From contig OY365806.1 in NCBI GenBank assembly GCA_959347315.1, positions 58,109,655-58,173,654 on the forward strand: DNA of 64,000 nucleotides, in the 5' to 3' direction. The translations under genes and the position numbers were made by a program. Below are positions 22,290-35,358 of the stretch, in pieces. This DNA comes from Bimastos eiseni (taxonomy: Eukaryota; Annelida; Clitellata; Crassiclitellata; Lumbricidae). The stretch's first letter is position 1; each line of letters begins with the position of its first letter. The notes under the pieces were generated by a model. That model searched no databases and was not told the DNA's origin. It saw only the letters and a program-made list of their open reading frames with translations.

Positions 22290-25200
22290 TTGTAGCATAT
22301 CATTAAACGTCGGTGTCTAGGAGATCATTTGGTTCAATACTCTCTAGGAAATCAGCAGGTGCTTATTGATTGCAATTGTAATAACACATTTATATAGCTC
22401 CACTTCACGAGAGCCTAATTTCCTGTGTTCTTTACGCTAACCAATATTGGTGACCGGACAATTTGGCGCCGGACTATTCGGCACCGGACAGTTCGGCGAC
22501 GGATGAGTTTGTAAGTGTATTTAGACCAGATATCGGTATGTAGCAACTGGCATTTTTAAAATATTCAGAATGGGAGCGAAATAATATTCTCCATATTATT
22601 CAGCACATGTTTGGCTATTTTAGAGTCATAGTCAACGCATAGAGACCGTGTCACCTTTTAACTAGAGTAGTCCTACACTGTAGAGTTAACTAAAGATTAT
22701 TACAACTAGCATCGATTTCCATTTCTGATTCACATAGTATTTACTAACGGCAGTAGAAGTTGATAAATCCATGTTTTAATGTTACTGTACTCTTTAATCG
22801 CAATTATTCAAAGTCAGTATTTTAGGGTTGTTGTCTTCACCAGTCTCTATAGGGCCTAATAATCAAACCAAGTTTGCTGAGCTTGGCTATTAATGGCGGG
22901 AAAATGACAAATTATAAGAAGTCATTAAATTAATTTTTAAAACAACGGTATCCAAAAGCCATTAAAAATTTAATTTGTTCACCAAATTTTGTTTCTAAGT
23001 GCTTAAATCAATTTCTGTCAAAAACAAGAAATTGAAAAAAATTACTTTTTATCCCTTTTTTGCAATTATCTCACTAACGTGTGTTGCGACTTAAGACTGG
23101 CTTTGCTCAGATGGGTAATTTATCATGCACTTCAAATACAGCGTAAATTCATTCACGACTGAAAGACTATTGGATTGTATATTGGCCATAAAGGCACTGG
23201 GCATTTCTCAACGCTGGTGCAAATTATGTGCGTACAGAGGCGGTGATCTCGTTTGAAAGGTGGGGGAACAGTTAATGAGAGGGGTAGAAAATGTAGGGGG
23301 TGAAAACGTACAACGTGTCTCCTCTCTGTAAAAGGTGAAGGGACTTGTCCCCCTCGACTCCCCTCTGTGTGTGTAAAAAATCCGCAAACTCAGAAATAAT
23401 CATATCTTGTGGAAATAAGTAAGTAAGTAGACGAGTTTATCATTAATTCAACAGCTGTTATTTTTGAACTTTTCATACACAATACATTGTATATATTATA
23501 CATACATATATGCAGTGTATGTGCATGGCGATACTTGCATTATATGCCTACATTTATCCATAGCCTAAATATGCGTACATTGGCCTATGCTAATAGCAAG
23601 TGAAAATAATTATGGTTGTGAAAGTATCCCACATATTCCCCATGAATGGTAACAATTGAATAGGTCGTTGGAAGGCATTTAGATCCGCAAGAGAGAACCG
23701 TGGACGAAGGCTTTTGTGCTGAGTTCGACCTTCTTGAAAGCAGCCTCGTCTCCAGACATTAGAAAGCAACTTTTAAGGCTTTCGGGTCTACGTCACCATG
23801 ACAACGGCATCAACCAATCGTTATCGTTGTGACGCCGTTGTATTGTCATGCGACGGTTCGTCACTTCCGCCGACTGACCAAATGCCAACGATTAACGACT
23901 AAAGCTCTTGCTGTTGACAAGGACGAGTTATTAACGACGTCACGCTCTGATCCATGGTCCATGGCTGTATTGTAATGAAGGATAATCGCCGTGATTTAGG
24001 GTCGACAGTGATGGGGAAAATGCTGGTACTGTTTGAAGTATTTTTATCACTAGTATAAAATAATACTTTGTCACAAAAAAGAATTTTAAATGCAAGGTCA
24101 CAAAGTATTGTAAAACACAAGTATTGTGAATAAACTTACAAGTACAAATTTTTTTCTCAGGAAAAAGTATTTTAAATAGACATACCAAGCACAAATGACC
24201 TACTTTGAGCCTAAGTTTATCACATACGGTTCTCCATGTATCGGCGCTACTTAAATTGTAATTGTTATTAATCGAATCTTATAAACTGATGCTCAAACTT
24301 TCAGCATAGTATTTTGATCACCAGTAAAAACATTTATCCAGTCCTATTGTCCAGATATAATAGGCATATAATAGGACTATACAGTGTCTTCACATACATA
24401 CATACATAAATACATACATACATACATACGTACATACATACATACATACATACATACATACATGCACATTCATGTTGACTCAAACATACATGCCTGCATA
24501 CAAGCATGCTTGCACACATACACGCACACATGTAATTATATCAAATAAAGGTGGGGCAAAACTGACGACTGTCACATTCCTAACTGGGTTCCTCATTCCT
24601 CACTGGCTTGGTGCTGGGTTCACCCTCGCTCGTGCTAGAACTAGAATCAAGCAGCTCCTGGGAAGGATGCAACGCTGTGATTTCCTTCCTCCCTCTTTCC
24701 CGACTGCGAAACAGCTGTCGTAATCAACTGATGCCCATTAATTGTTTAGGGTTGCCTACTGGAACCAACACGCCATGTGCTAAACACTGTAAACAGCCGA
24801 CTTCCAGAGTTGTTTAGCAATAGGTACAAACTCCGATTGCGTAGGCCGTATTTATGGACATAAGCCTACTCTGCCGCAGAAGGATGACAACAACGTCATA
24901 AGAGCACCTTGAGCTGCATCATGCATGCACGTAATGTAAAAAGGAGACTCGATTAATGATCTGGAGCGTCTCGGACTAACTATTGTGATTGTGTCTAATG
25001 TAAATAATGCGGTGGTCTTATCAGCTGGATAATTTGGTATTAAACGAATACTGTAGTGCACTGTCTTGACTGATTTTGCAATAGGAAAGCCAGTTGTCGA
25101 TGGCTATTGAATGAATGCATGGCCCGATAATAATTACATATGGTCTAACAGATGCAACATGAAATACTGCATTGTTATTTGATATTAATGGTAAATAAAA

Positions 25201-26627
25201 GTATAAAAAATGTAATTTAGCATTTATATTTAAAGCACAAAATACTCAAAGTTGTATTTTAAGAAGATGTACAAGCAACTTATATAGCATCTAAATTATT
25301 ATTTCAGATACTGGTATTAAAAGTAGTTCCCATTGGTAATGGTCGGGCAATAATGCTGAAGTTATAACGACGACTTTGATATCCTGACTGAAGCTCTTAG
25401 AAACCTCTCCAACCTAAGTTATATCTGATACACTTATAGCAGGGAACAAAAATTGCCTATAGTAACGGATGTTGGTGACACCACAGCTGCTGTGTTTGCG
25501 TAGACATAAGTGGCCGTCATGCGTTCAGTCGATTAAGTCACCTATGACGGATGACGACGAGTGAATTCGCCGGTTAACTGAAACAGAGTCAAGGCTTCAG
25601 AGAATGATTTATTAGGCGCCATTAACGACGAACCCTCTTTCGAACGATAAGAGGACATCTTGAGCTGCAACCAATCATCCGACCGTTTATTGCTAACTGT
25701 CCATATGGTCACTTGGGCAGTTGAGTGCAGGAGTACCACAAATCAGTGCCGGTCACTTCGATTTTCTCCCTTGAACAAACTCTGCATTTTAAGCCACAAA
25801 TCTCTTCTCTACGCCCCTAGTGTTTGTTTTTCTTCTCAAGAAAGTGGATTATTGTGCGGACGTCGGTCATAAATTTGTCCTTTTCATTTGTCCTCTCTGA
25901 CTGCGTCCTCTGCGTTTTCCTTCAGAAGTTTATTCTCTAGTCTTGTCCTATGTAAATTTGTCCTCTGAATTTGTCCTTCACATGCGTCCTATGTTGTCGG
26001 ATGGATATTTCTTTATTCTATCGTCGTACCTGCACTTCACTGTCGACACTTGATATCGTACACTTCGTAATAAATATTATCCTTAATATTCACCTCGCAT
26101 TGACATAGTTGCCTGCTGTTGCATATTCTTTTGACACTCGTATTGTCTGTTGCACGTTTTTGCTGTTCCACTTTGCATTAGTCTTTCGTTTCGAACATGT
26201 GCTTTGACTTTTTTACTCCAACTTATTCTCAGCTACTCTGTTTTAATTGCTGTTATTTATCGGGACTGAATTTACGATTTTTTTAAGATAATTATCACAC
26301 CCATGTTATGCTCTTGAAACTTGAGAAGTTATACTGTGGATTCATTTGAAGTACAATCAAAATATTAATCCTAAATCATCATTAAACTTTTAACAATGTA
26401 TATAATTAGTTACCCAGTTAAGTGACCTATTTATTATCATTCGAAGGATCACTGCCGTTTATTAAAAAATGTTTAACTTGGAAGAATGAATTTTGATGAG
26501 CAATTACGATTTTATACTGCACTTAAATGTTATATTAGATATACAAACATTACGCATTGTATCGCACATACACAAGCTAGCCTTGGTTTTTTGTTTTGCT
26601 TTGATGTTATTGCTCTTAGCGACTGCC
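22290..26627. other. probable large intron of the CNB-domain gene
   Basis: No exon recognised. Near 22454-22495, repeated GGACAATTTGGCGCC / GGACTATTCGGCACC / GGACAGTTCGGCG units look like one end of an inverted-repeat element; I did not find the other end. A (CATA)n microsatellite sits at 24392-24463. Repeated TTTGTCCTCT words occur at 25870-25990. Confidence 0.4.
24392..24463. repeat. (CATA)n microsatellite
   Basis: About 18 tetranucleotide units with a few interruptions. Confidence 0.97.
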
Positions 26628-26827
26628 NNNNNNNNNNNNNNNNNNNNNNNNNNNNNNNNNNNNNNNNNNNNNNNNNNNNNNNNNNNNNNNNNNNNNNNNN
26701 NNNNNNNNNNNNNNNNNNNNNNNNNNNNNNNNNNNNNNNNNNNNNNNNNNNNNNNNNNNNNNNNNNNNNNNNNNNNNNNNNNNNNNNNNNNNNNNNNNNN
26801 NNNNNNNNNNNNNNNNNNNNNNNNNNN
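26628..26827. other. assembly gap (200 N)
   Basis: Exactly 200 N, the usual placeholder length for a gap of unknown size. It lies in the intron between the 22051 and 27673 exons and may hide a CNB-domain exon. Confidence 1.
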
Positions 26828-27672
26828 AGGACTTGTAGGTTTCTTTCAGAGTATTAATATTTCCGACAGACAATTGAAAGCAGCGTGTGGCTTGAAAATA
26901 ATACCATATTTTAAATAAATACATACATACATATTTTTGAGATAGCGGAAATTTTGCAGGGATAAGTTGAGCGCCATGAATGAGTATCTCTAAAGGCAAA
27001 TCATTTAGCATGGGAAAGTGCAGTGCCTGGCATGCAGTTACAGGAGTTCTGTTATAATTATAATTGTTATTATTATTATATTATTATTATTATTATTACA
27101 CGCATAAACGCACAACATCGATATCTGCATATACACATACACAAAGACACATTCAAACACACACACATACACACACACACAGAAGTTTGTTATTATTATG
27201 ATTTGTTTCATTTAAACTATTAAACAGCCCCTTTCTGGACCACCAAGGCCAAAAGATAGGTAGACCTACGAAGGAATACGAAACGACAGATACATGATGC
27301 TTTTTGCATTCATCAATTATATTCTTACAATAATTGGAAACATGCAAGTTTCTTGCTTTGTTATATCGCATTTTCATAGGTTTTTCACACTATGACGCAA
27401 AATATTATGCTCGATAATATAGTTTTTTCCAATGTACTTAACTAAACTCAACCAAACGCATCTTCATATGTATTTTATTCTTAGTAATTTACTGAACAGG
27501 CAGTACACAGCACTGTGCTTAGAACAAACATAATAATACAATCTTACTATATACACATAAATGTCTATATTGTCCATAAGTGTAACTGATGCGTTTGTTC
27601 TCTGCCTATCAGCTTCTTCATAATTCTTCGCGGTCGTGTGTCAGTCTTTGTCAACACTGACATTTCCGACAG

Positions 27673-27766
27673 GAGGAAGATTTGACATCGACACCGATTG
27701 AAGCATATGACGAAAAAGCAGGATTCCTCAACAGAGCACTCCTTGGACAGGAACTCAATTTTCTCG
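27673..27766 (+). CDS. CNB-domain protein, internal exon before the phosphate-binding cassette
   Basis: The acceptor TTTCCGACAG precedes GAG GAA GAT in phase 0. The exon encodes EEDLTSTPIEAYDEKAGF and ends LGQELNFL plus one base at CTCG|GTTAGA. Joined to the 31442 exon it gives ELNFLESGKAFGELALI, which is the expected strand and turn entering the phosphate-binding cassette of a CNB domain. The donor is non-consensus at +3 to +5. The good fit across the junction is the main support. Confidence 0.65.
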
Positions 27767-28484
27767 GTTAGACTTCAACTGTCAGTAATTAACTAACTAT
27801 GTGGCTCCTCCATTCGGCGCATGTCAGTTACCGGATTTACCCTAATGTGTCTGTATCGATTGGATTTGAAATGACATAATCGAGGATTAACGAGTCTCTG
27901 AAGCTGCTCTAATTTCATCAGATATAAATTACAAAGACAACCGTTTGCAGAACATTTTCATTCTGTTATCAGTGGGCATTGACTCACTCGAAACCTTTCT
28001 GGCTATCGTTGTTTCTTGCAGAATCATTGCACACAAAATCTTCTTTTGCCTAAGATGGAATAAATAAAAAATAAAAACGATTTTACACCTTTTGATGATA
28101 AAAGCATTGATGATAAAAGCATAGAGAGATAATCAAATATATGACAAAAATTTAGATCTGACATATATAATTTATCTAGTGCATTACGTTGCCTGCCCGG
28201 TTTGGGTATATAACACAGTCTTGCCCTCGCCATTGTGCATTTCTTCGACCTCAACCATCTTTCTTCACAGACGTCCAAACACTTGAAAAGACACTAATCA
28301 ATTACTTAGCTTCTAACTATATACAAAATACGAACAATGAACAGAGCCACATGTGATGTTACATTGTTGCAACAGGTAATACATATTCCGTTAATATTGA
28401 TCATCTGTGACTGCCGATGCTAGTAGTCCATGTCAGCGACATGTTAATTAAAGACAATGGGACGATGATTCCATTCTCCCCTCA

Positions 28485-28636
28485 TCATAGAGGGTAGAAT
28501 GGAAAGGGAAAAAACAAGAGGAAGACCAAGAACAATGCTTTTAGACTGGATGATGGAGAAAGTTGGATACGAAAAAATGAAAGAAGAGGCTCAACACAGG
28601 GAGGAGTGGCGTCATTGGACATATGAACCTGCCTGA
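28485..28636 (+). mobile_element. non-LTR retrotransposon fragment (ORF2 C-terminal tail)
   Basis: The frame [17 protein letters not shown] followed by [29 protein letters not shown] and a stop matches the common GRGRPR...W...DR.EWR tail of LINE ORF2 proteins. It is 5' truncated and a relic. Confidence 0.7.
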
Positions 28637-29632
28637 AGGCAGAGAACCGAAGAAGAGAGGGACGACGATGTATGCACGTAGAGAATGACTGAACTATGAA
28701 ACGAATAGCAGATGACTAGAATCGATGATTTGTTCACTGGCCCATAAAATGAATGTTTGCCTATCTTTCGTAAAGCATACCCACTTCATCATAAACCTAT
28801 ATATATATATAATATATATATAATATATATATATATGCATTCAGGAAAATACAACATAAACTCCGTTAATTTATATTCTGCACAGCGCACATCGTACTAT
28901 ATATTGTTTAACTGACATCTGCATAAGACTGCATTCATGCAAAATTTGCCCAGTTCAATAAATATTCATTGCATGCCGTTGCTAGAGCACACAAAACCCA
29001 TTGTCGTTGTGCAATAGGCAGCAATATTCAGCTTGTTAGAAGGTTGCTCAGTATTGGTTCAGTGCCGTAGACGGCAGATTTATACGAATCTATCGCTGCT
29101 CGTCAGTGGTTAGATTGAACTTTCTTTCGATTGAAAGTGAATTGTTTAGAATAATCTATAAATACAGGTCAACTCTAATCTTCTGTAACCCTTTCGTTGC
29201 TACTCATTTATGAATGACTCTGCGTATAGCACATACAATGAGTTAGCCTATAGCGTCAATTTAACAAACTGTAGCCCTCCTGTAGTTAATCTTCCAACAC
29301 CCTATTTATTTAATTCATTTTGCAGCCCGTTTTAAACACTGTGTGCCTTGTTGCTCTCCAATCGCCATCGGCAGTTGACTTCATTCAACGTGGACACTTG
29401 ACACATATTTTGAATAGCCAATCACTTCGATTGTTTACCGTGGAACTTCGGATCAATAGCTCTTGCTCCAATTCTGACCAATGGTCGTCATTTCTGTGCC
29501 GGTCTAGGTCATCAAAGACACAAAAACAAGTACAAAAACAAGTACACGCATAAACGCACAAACATCGATATCCGCATATACACATCCAAAAGACACATTC
29601 AAACACACACAGATCCAAGTAGTATTAATACA

Positions 29633-29666
29633 CAGAGAGAGAGAGAAAGAGAGAGACAGAGAGACA

Positions 29667-29724
<58 letters not shown>

Positions 29725-29786
29725 GAGAGAGAGAGAGAAAGAGAGAAAGAGAGAAAGAGAAAGAGAGAAAGAGAGAGAGAGAGAGA
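29633..29786. repeat. (GA)n polypurine microsatellite
   Basis: About 150 bp of GAGAGA with GAAAGA and GACAGA variants. The long Leu/Ser frame on the minus strand is an artefact of this tract. Confidence 0.97.
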
Positions 29787-30424
29787 AGTTCACGTGAAAA
29801 CGTACAGCCTGGACCTTATTCCTCGACAGCAAATGTCGCAACAGGATTGGTGTCAAACCAATCGATATCGTTCTGTAAAGCTTAGAGTACATACGAACAT
29901 TGACTTTCATTAGCAGAAAGAGAATTTGCATGCATTCATTACACTTCATCTTATTATCAGCACCACGGCCCCAACTCAGAATCGAAAACTCTGTTCAGAG
30001 TTTGGAAATAATTGTTCCGAGGCACGGACAAGGAGACAATTAATCGGCCGAATATGTTACTACAGGACAGTGTATGATGAATCAATGATGACGACGACGA
30101 CGATATAATAGGGCCTATGACATTAATTGTTTTATATGACGGACTTTGGCGGTTTACCAAGAATAATTGTTACTGCATTTTGTTTCTAGATAATATCAAA
30201 TGTAATTGTTTGCCTCCGTATTAATGTTTGGGTGATCAAATTAGATCAGATCGTTTTTTATCCAGCGAAATGATATCTTCGTATCTGTATGATCCTTCGA
30301 TGGACTTACATGTACATAGGCCCTACATAGACGTACAGAGAGAGTCACTTGGGTTTAGGTAGATGGTAGATGGTCCATCTCGGGCAATGGAGTCAATTCT
30401 AAGACTGGCTTCACACAAAAGTCT

Positions 30425-30790
30425 TAGGTTAACCTCGCTTAGATTTGATTATATTTAATTGGCTTTACATAGATTAGCTTCGATTAGCCTAGATTAGCTT
30501 TACTTATTTCAGCTTAGCTCAGATTAGCTTTGCTTAAATTACCTTGGATTAGCTTAGCTTCGACTTATAGATTGCAAAGATTTGCCCAATTTAGGTTAGA
30601 ATAAATAAGCTCGACATAAACTAGCATAGAATCTTAGATTAGCCTATAGCCTGGCTTAGATTAGCTTCGCATTGATTGGACTGATAAGCCTAATTTCGTC
30701 TAAATCAGATTAACTTTTACTAGGTGGGATTATTACAATTTGGATTAACTTAGATTAGGTTGGCGTTGGTTAGCTTGGATAGACCATGAA
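30425..30790. repeat. degenerate TTAGATTAGCTT repeat tract
   Basis: Irregular reiteration of AGATTAGCTT, GGATTAGCTTAG and CTTAGATT words over ~365 bp with no fixed period. It looks like an old, diverged short tandem repeat. Confidence 0.7.
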
Positions 30791-30920
30791 TTAGATTTGA
30801 CTTAAATTTGATCATATTTTATAATATTAAATTGGATCGGGTCACGCGGGGTTCGATTTAATGGGGTCAGACTGGAACGAAACGAACTGGACCGGGACTG
30901 TAGCAAAGACTAGTAGTAGA

Positions 30921-31329
30921 TTCGACCTGGGACTAATATGAAAGGAATATGAAGCCGCAACATGTCAGTCAAACAGTGATCGTCTTCTCATATGCTTCGC
31001 TGTCGATTTCTGTGGTCGGTTAAACAATGGATAAAGTGATATCCTGTTGCTCGGCAGGATAACACTGAGCGCATAATCGCCTAAAAGTTCATCAAAATCT
31101 AAGTTACTTCGGTCGTAAAGCTCTTTCATCGAATACATTTTATTTATAATGCAAGCTCTATTTATTAGATCGTTTTTATTTCGTTCATAAAAGCAACCGT
31201 GACTGCCGATTTATAGCCTACTGCCTAAGTCCCCGGATGGGAAATCAAAGCCACATATATATTTTACATGTAGGTCATTGATACAATTCTCGTCAGCTTC
31301 GTGTCCCTACCATATTAGTATCAGATTGG
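30921..31329. mobile_element. MITE copy 2, CCTGGGACTAATATG family
   Basis: The left end is TTCGACCTGGGACTAATATG; the right end is CCATATTAGTATCAGATTGG in inverse. Internal blocks (CAGTGATCGTCTTCTCATAT, CTGTGGTCGGTTAAACAATG) match the reverse complement of the copy at 3177-3571. Confidence 0.7.
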
Positions 31330-31441
31330 ACTGGACAAGATTAGATAAAAAACGTCGACAGCCAATTTGCATTTGACCACTGACCAGTGAAGAAGTGAGG
31401 TTGAAAAGACTAGCGTGTTGACGTTTTCCGTGACATTGCAG

Positions 31442-31751
31442 AGAGTGGAAAGGCTTTCGGTGAGTTGGCTCTCATTAACAAGGACTGCATCCGTAATGCA
31501 TCGATCGTAGCCGATGAGAGGACGGATCTTCTGGTCGTCAACCGTGAACTCTTCAACCGGTCACTTTGCTCAGCGCAGGCGGCTGACTTCGAGGCGAGGA
31601 CGAGGTTTGCCAACGAACATCCTCTCTTCAGACAATGGCCGTACAGGCACAAAAGACAGCTGGCGATGAGCATCCGAAAAGAAAAGCTTCAATTCGATCA
31701 ACTGATCGTCAAGCAGGGAGTCAACGCCAATGCTCTGTTCTTCATTATCAA
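31442..31751 (+). CDS. CNB-domain protein, phosphate-binding cassette exon
   Basis: Acceptor TTTTCCGTGACATTGCAG; the exon starts with two bases completing a Glu codon. It encodes SGKAFGELALINKDCIRNAS, the phosphate-binding cassette: FGELAL holds the Glu that contacts the ribose and the later Arg (IRNAS) the cyclic phosphate, so nucleotide binding is plausible. TDLLVVNRELFNRSL (last barrel strand and helix) follows, then a linker and FDQLIVKQGVNANALFFII, the opening strands of a second CNB-like fold. It ends ATC AA|GTGAGC in phase 2. The arrangement resembles CNBD2-type proteins. Confidence 0.85.
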
Positions 31752-31800
31752 GTGAGCGCTCCTATCGTCGACCTCAGCTTTACATTTGATATCTATATCC

Positions 31801-31860
31801 ATGATGACAATGATGGTGACGACGACGACGATGATGATGATTGTGATGATGACGATGATT
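31801..31860. repeat. GAT/GAC trinucleotide-rich tract
   Basis: Short tract of GATGAC, GACGACGAC and GATGATGAT units in the intron just after the 31442 exon. In frame it would read poly-Asp, but it lies beyond the donor. Confidence 0.85.
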
Positions 31861-33783
31861 CAATTAACAGGTAACAGATGTAATTTTAAACGTTTCCTAA
31901 CCAAGGAGTTTTTATAGTGTTTCCTTATGGATTGAGCTAATTTCTCTCAAGAAAATCTTCTGCACAACTAACTAAACTAGACTTAGTCTTAACAGTGGCT
32001 AGAACTTCTTAATCGAGAACTGTGTCACTCATGTATTGTGATGTGGCCAAAAGAGCACACATATGTCCAGAGAAACACTCGTCAGATGCGCTCTTGATCG
32101 GAAGCCCTGACTCGAATAAACTTGTTGTCACGTGCTTAGAGATAAAGAAGGACCAAGACGGGCATCGTAAGATCCTGGCTCAGAAAGTTTGGATTGAAGC
32201 CTCTATGTGCTGTGGATGTTCTGTTTGGGGAACGACAGGGACACTGCGCAGAAGAGCACAGAAATCTATGCCCAGTAATGGACGAGATCGAGTCATAAAA
32301 CTCATTAAGAAAAGATGGAGCATGTCCTATAAGTCGACAACGTATAGACACAGGATGATCTTATACTCAAAACGTTTGTGCATCGACAATATTGTTAGTT
32401 CTTTCCGCATGAGGCTGTTTATATTGCCTGGCCCGTGGGTTTCCTCCTTCCGTTCTATACAGCGTTGTCATAAACATGTAATTGTACTCTAAAACACGAA
32501 GCCGCAAGGCCTACAGACAGACGTACAAAGGTTCGGTGATAGACGATGTTTCTGCAGACTATTTATTTCAATTATAAATAACGCAGGACAACTGCTATAA
32601 GTAAGAGATTCAAGAACTCTCAACCAAACTATAAAGCACCGTTTCTGTGATTTACAAGCAGTAAGTTGTCTTGTTATAAACAGACATGTGCTAAACTCGA
32701 AGTAGAACTGTAAAGCATATTCTCACAGACACGCATTGAAATGATGAGTGAGTGGATAGGCAATTGAAAACCCAAAAGGTTCAGTCACCTTGAAACTATC
32801 AACCTCTTCATTAGGTTGAGTAGGATCCTGTTATCGAACACGTTAGATCCAAGGCCACAGCCCAGGAAAGTGACTGCACTCAGTGCATGTGACTTTTGTC
32901 AACTCTGATTCCGTGCGCAGATTATGCCTACACAGACCTGAACACAGGTAAAGTAAATGACAAAAAAATTTCGCGATATGAATGTGATTGCGTGTAGACT
33001 GTTACCGCATGAGGATGAAATGTTTTAGAGGACAGGGCAAGGTCGTTGTTGACGCTAATCTTCACCGCCAGCAGTTTTCACAGCTGTATCCAACGGAAGA
33101 TTCAAAACACGGACATTATTCCATCTACGATGAACTGAAGTACTCATTCGTTTCAGTCACATAATCAGATAGACTATAGGCCTAAGCATTCTATTTTGGT
33201 TTTCCTTACGAATATTTTTCCAGTATCGTACAAGCCAGGAATTAATATAAGTGTTTAAAATGTCCATTTTTATGTGTATTCCTGACATATATACCGCAAA
33301 AAACTAACTGATCAGAATTGTCAATCTAAATCAAAATTAGAAATACATAGGCCTATTGGCATGTTTATATTAGGGTTAGGCCTACCTCATTGGTTCATAC
33401 AGTGCTGCGCAGTTTGCATCAAAATTACAGTACATAGGTTGTCTATAAGCAGCAGCGGCAGTCAATCCAGTGCTGCCGCGGGGGGTCAAGTTTAATAGCA
33501 CTTAGTTAAATTGATCTATAAGCGATCTGTTCAGTTCTTTTCTTTGCTGTGTTTAAATATAGAATTTCTAGAGGCACAGAGCATACTCAATGCCAATTCT
33601 TTTATCTCCAATTATCAGCAAAAGTCAATGGAAACCTAACAATTAGTTTTAAAGGCATTCCCGATTAATGAAATTGCGTCTCTAATCTCTCTATCCGCTG
33701 GTTGTGCGCTTTGCCATCTGTGGTACTGACAATTTTAGTTTTGGTTAAAGTCACGAATAATTTTGGTCTGATTTGATGTTAAG

Positions 33784-33917
33784 TGACAAGAGAAAGAAAG
33801 TGCTGAGATCGAGATCACATGGTGGAGAAGTCTCCTTGAGTTTAGCTGAACAGATACGAAAGTCGAGACACGGAAAACAGATCGAAGTCAGCGTTGTTGG
33901 CGTCAACGAAATCATCG
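33784..33917 (+). CDS. CNB-domain protein, second CNB-like fold, middle exon
   Basis: Starts with one base after GATGTTAAG, completing the AA left by the 31442 exon, then DKRKKVLRSRSHGGEVSLS and KQIEVSVVGVNEIIG. It ends ATCATCG|GTTTGT in phase 1, which matches the two-base start of the 34366 exon. Joined, the pieces read EVSVVGVNEIIGDTEF, the position of the phosphate-binding cassette in the second fold, but FGE and the Arg are absent, so this fold is unlikely to bind a nucleotide. The donor is moderate. Support comes from phase agreement on both sides. Confidence 0.65.
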
Positions 33918-34365
33918 GTTTGTTGGTTTGCTCTACAGTGTTTGGCTTTGATTGTCTTTTACGACATGAAGCATATTTTAAAAAGCAGCTAAAAGTTGTA
34001 GTTTGGACGCTAAGATCAGTTAATTGCAAGCAAGAACAAGCCGCCGTCGAAAACTACACCTGCGTTGAACCATTAATCCATGCAGCATCCGTTACCTTTG
34101 GTGGAGAGTATAAACGTCAACGATTTCTGTGACTAAAAGTTGGTAATAGCATCAGTTTCTCTTTTACAGTCAGTCAAACTGACAGTGCGTGTGCCTTTCC
34201 CTCTTCTTTGCGTGACTGTCTGAATATCTCGATGACTGACGTCATCAATCAGGTTGAAGTGTCGCGTATCGCTTGTGGCTTTTTCCATGCACTTTATTGC
34301 GTGGCCTTCCTTCCTGCTCTTGGGTCTCTTTGGTGTCAATAACGGATCCGATTGTATTTTTGCAG

Positions 34366-35141
34366 GTGACACTGAGTTCGTTTTGGACCTGAAGTCCTAC
34401 GTGTGCAGCGTCACTTGCATCCAGGATTGTGAGGTCTACTCTCTCAACGGCCAGAACTATGACCGTCTAGTAATCCGAAGAAATCCAAAAACAGCCGAGC
34501 TTCTACGAGACAACGCCCACCTGAAGTTGACAGCTCGGCTATCGCGCCTGCCCGATGACGAGGTGCCTCTCTTGGGCGTCCTTCTAACAAAACTGGACGT
34601 CCTGCGTAACGGAAAGGACGGGTCGAAACATCGCAAAAGGAACCAAACGAAAGCTTCCGTAGAGGTCAGAGGTCACAGCAGTGGAGCCCGTACCTTTCTA
34701 CCACCTCGTGGTCCTCTCATCAACATGTACGGACCGGGAACCGTTTACCACCGGAACAAAATCCGAGAGGAGGCGAGGTTGAAAAAGCAGTCTAAACTTG
34801 CAGCGCTTCCTTTGACGAGGGTGGCATTTGCCACTCCTCTACCAAATCGTGCAGCTCCTCAGCTCCTATCCGATGAAGACCGGAGTGAAGGCGAATATGT
34901 ACCCGAAACTCATAGACCCAGTGCACAGAGCAGACATGATGATGCTGAGGAGGAATATGCGAAGAACGATGTTTCTGGAAAGCCGAAGTCTCCAGTAAAC
35001 CAGTTCATGGACAGGGAAACGAGTGACTTGGCCCTTGGGGTTCTCGAGCAACGCATCAGAGAATGGCACTCGATGGTCGCCGAAGCGAACAATTCGCCCT
35101 CTGTCAGAGACTACATGAAACTACACAGGTGTTACATTGAG
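34366..35141 (+). CDS. CNB-domain protein, end of second CNB-like fold and charged tail
   Basis: Acceptor GATTGTATTTTTGCAG. Encodes DTEFVLDLKSYVCSVTCIQ, then CEVYSLNGQNYDRLV (final strand and helix of a CNB-like fold), a linker, and a long Pro/Arg/Lys region with FLPPRGPLINMYGPGTVYH. Acidic segments (EEEYAKNDVSG) and HRCYIE follow at the end. Ends ATTGAG|GTAAGC in phase 0. 258 codons plus two bases. The C-terminal two thirds is low-complexity and probably disordered. Confidence 0.8.
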
Positions 35142-35358
35142 GTAAGCACATCACAGGTAACGCCGCTAAAAACAACTGAGTGCTGCTTGCCTAGGATTGG
35201 GCATTTGATGTATAACTTCCTAGTGATCTGTACATTTCGGATCCATGGAAGTAACTTAAAATTTAGCCTCGGCTTGTGGACAATTTATCCGAATTCTCAA
35301 GTTTTAGATTAGCCTTATGGGAAAGATACACATCGCCTCTTTGTTACCGTATCCTTCT

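Larger units (their letters stand above)
27767..31441. other. intron of the CNB-domain gene with repeats
   Basis: Holds a retrotransposon fragment (28485-28636), AT microsatellite (~28798-28836), a GA tract (29633-29786), a degenerate TTAGATTAGC array (30425-30790) and a MITE (30921-31329). No exon recognised. Confidence 0.45.

Noticed and set aside
26486..27011. Frames crossing the N block
   Set aside because: They depend on unknown bases, and the flanks have no coding character.
32022..32492. 156-codon plus-strand frame
   Set aside because: No recognisable domain, no good splice sites, composition not clearly coding. Lies in an intron of the CNB-domain gene.
33009..33164. Frame with KVVVDANLHRQQFSQLYP between two CNB exons
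   Set aside because: Phase does not fit between the 31442 and 33784 exons, which already join directly.
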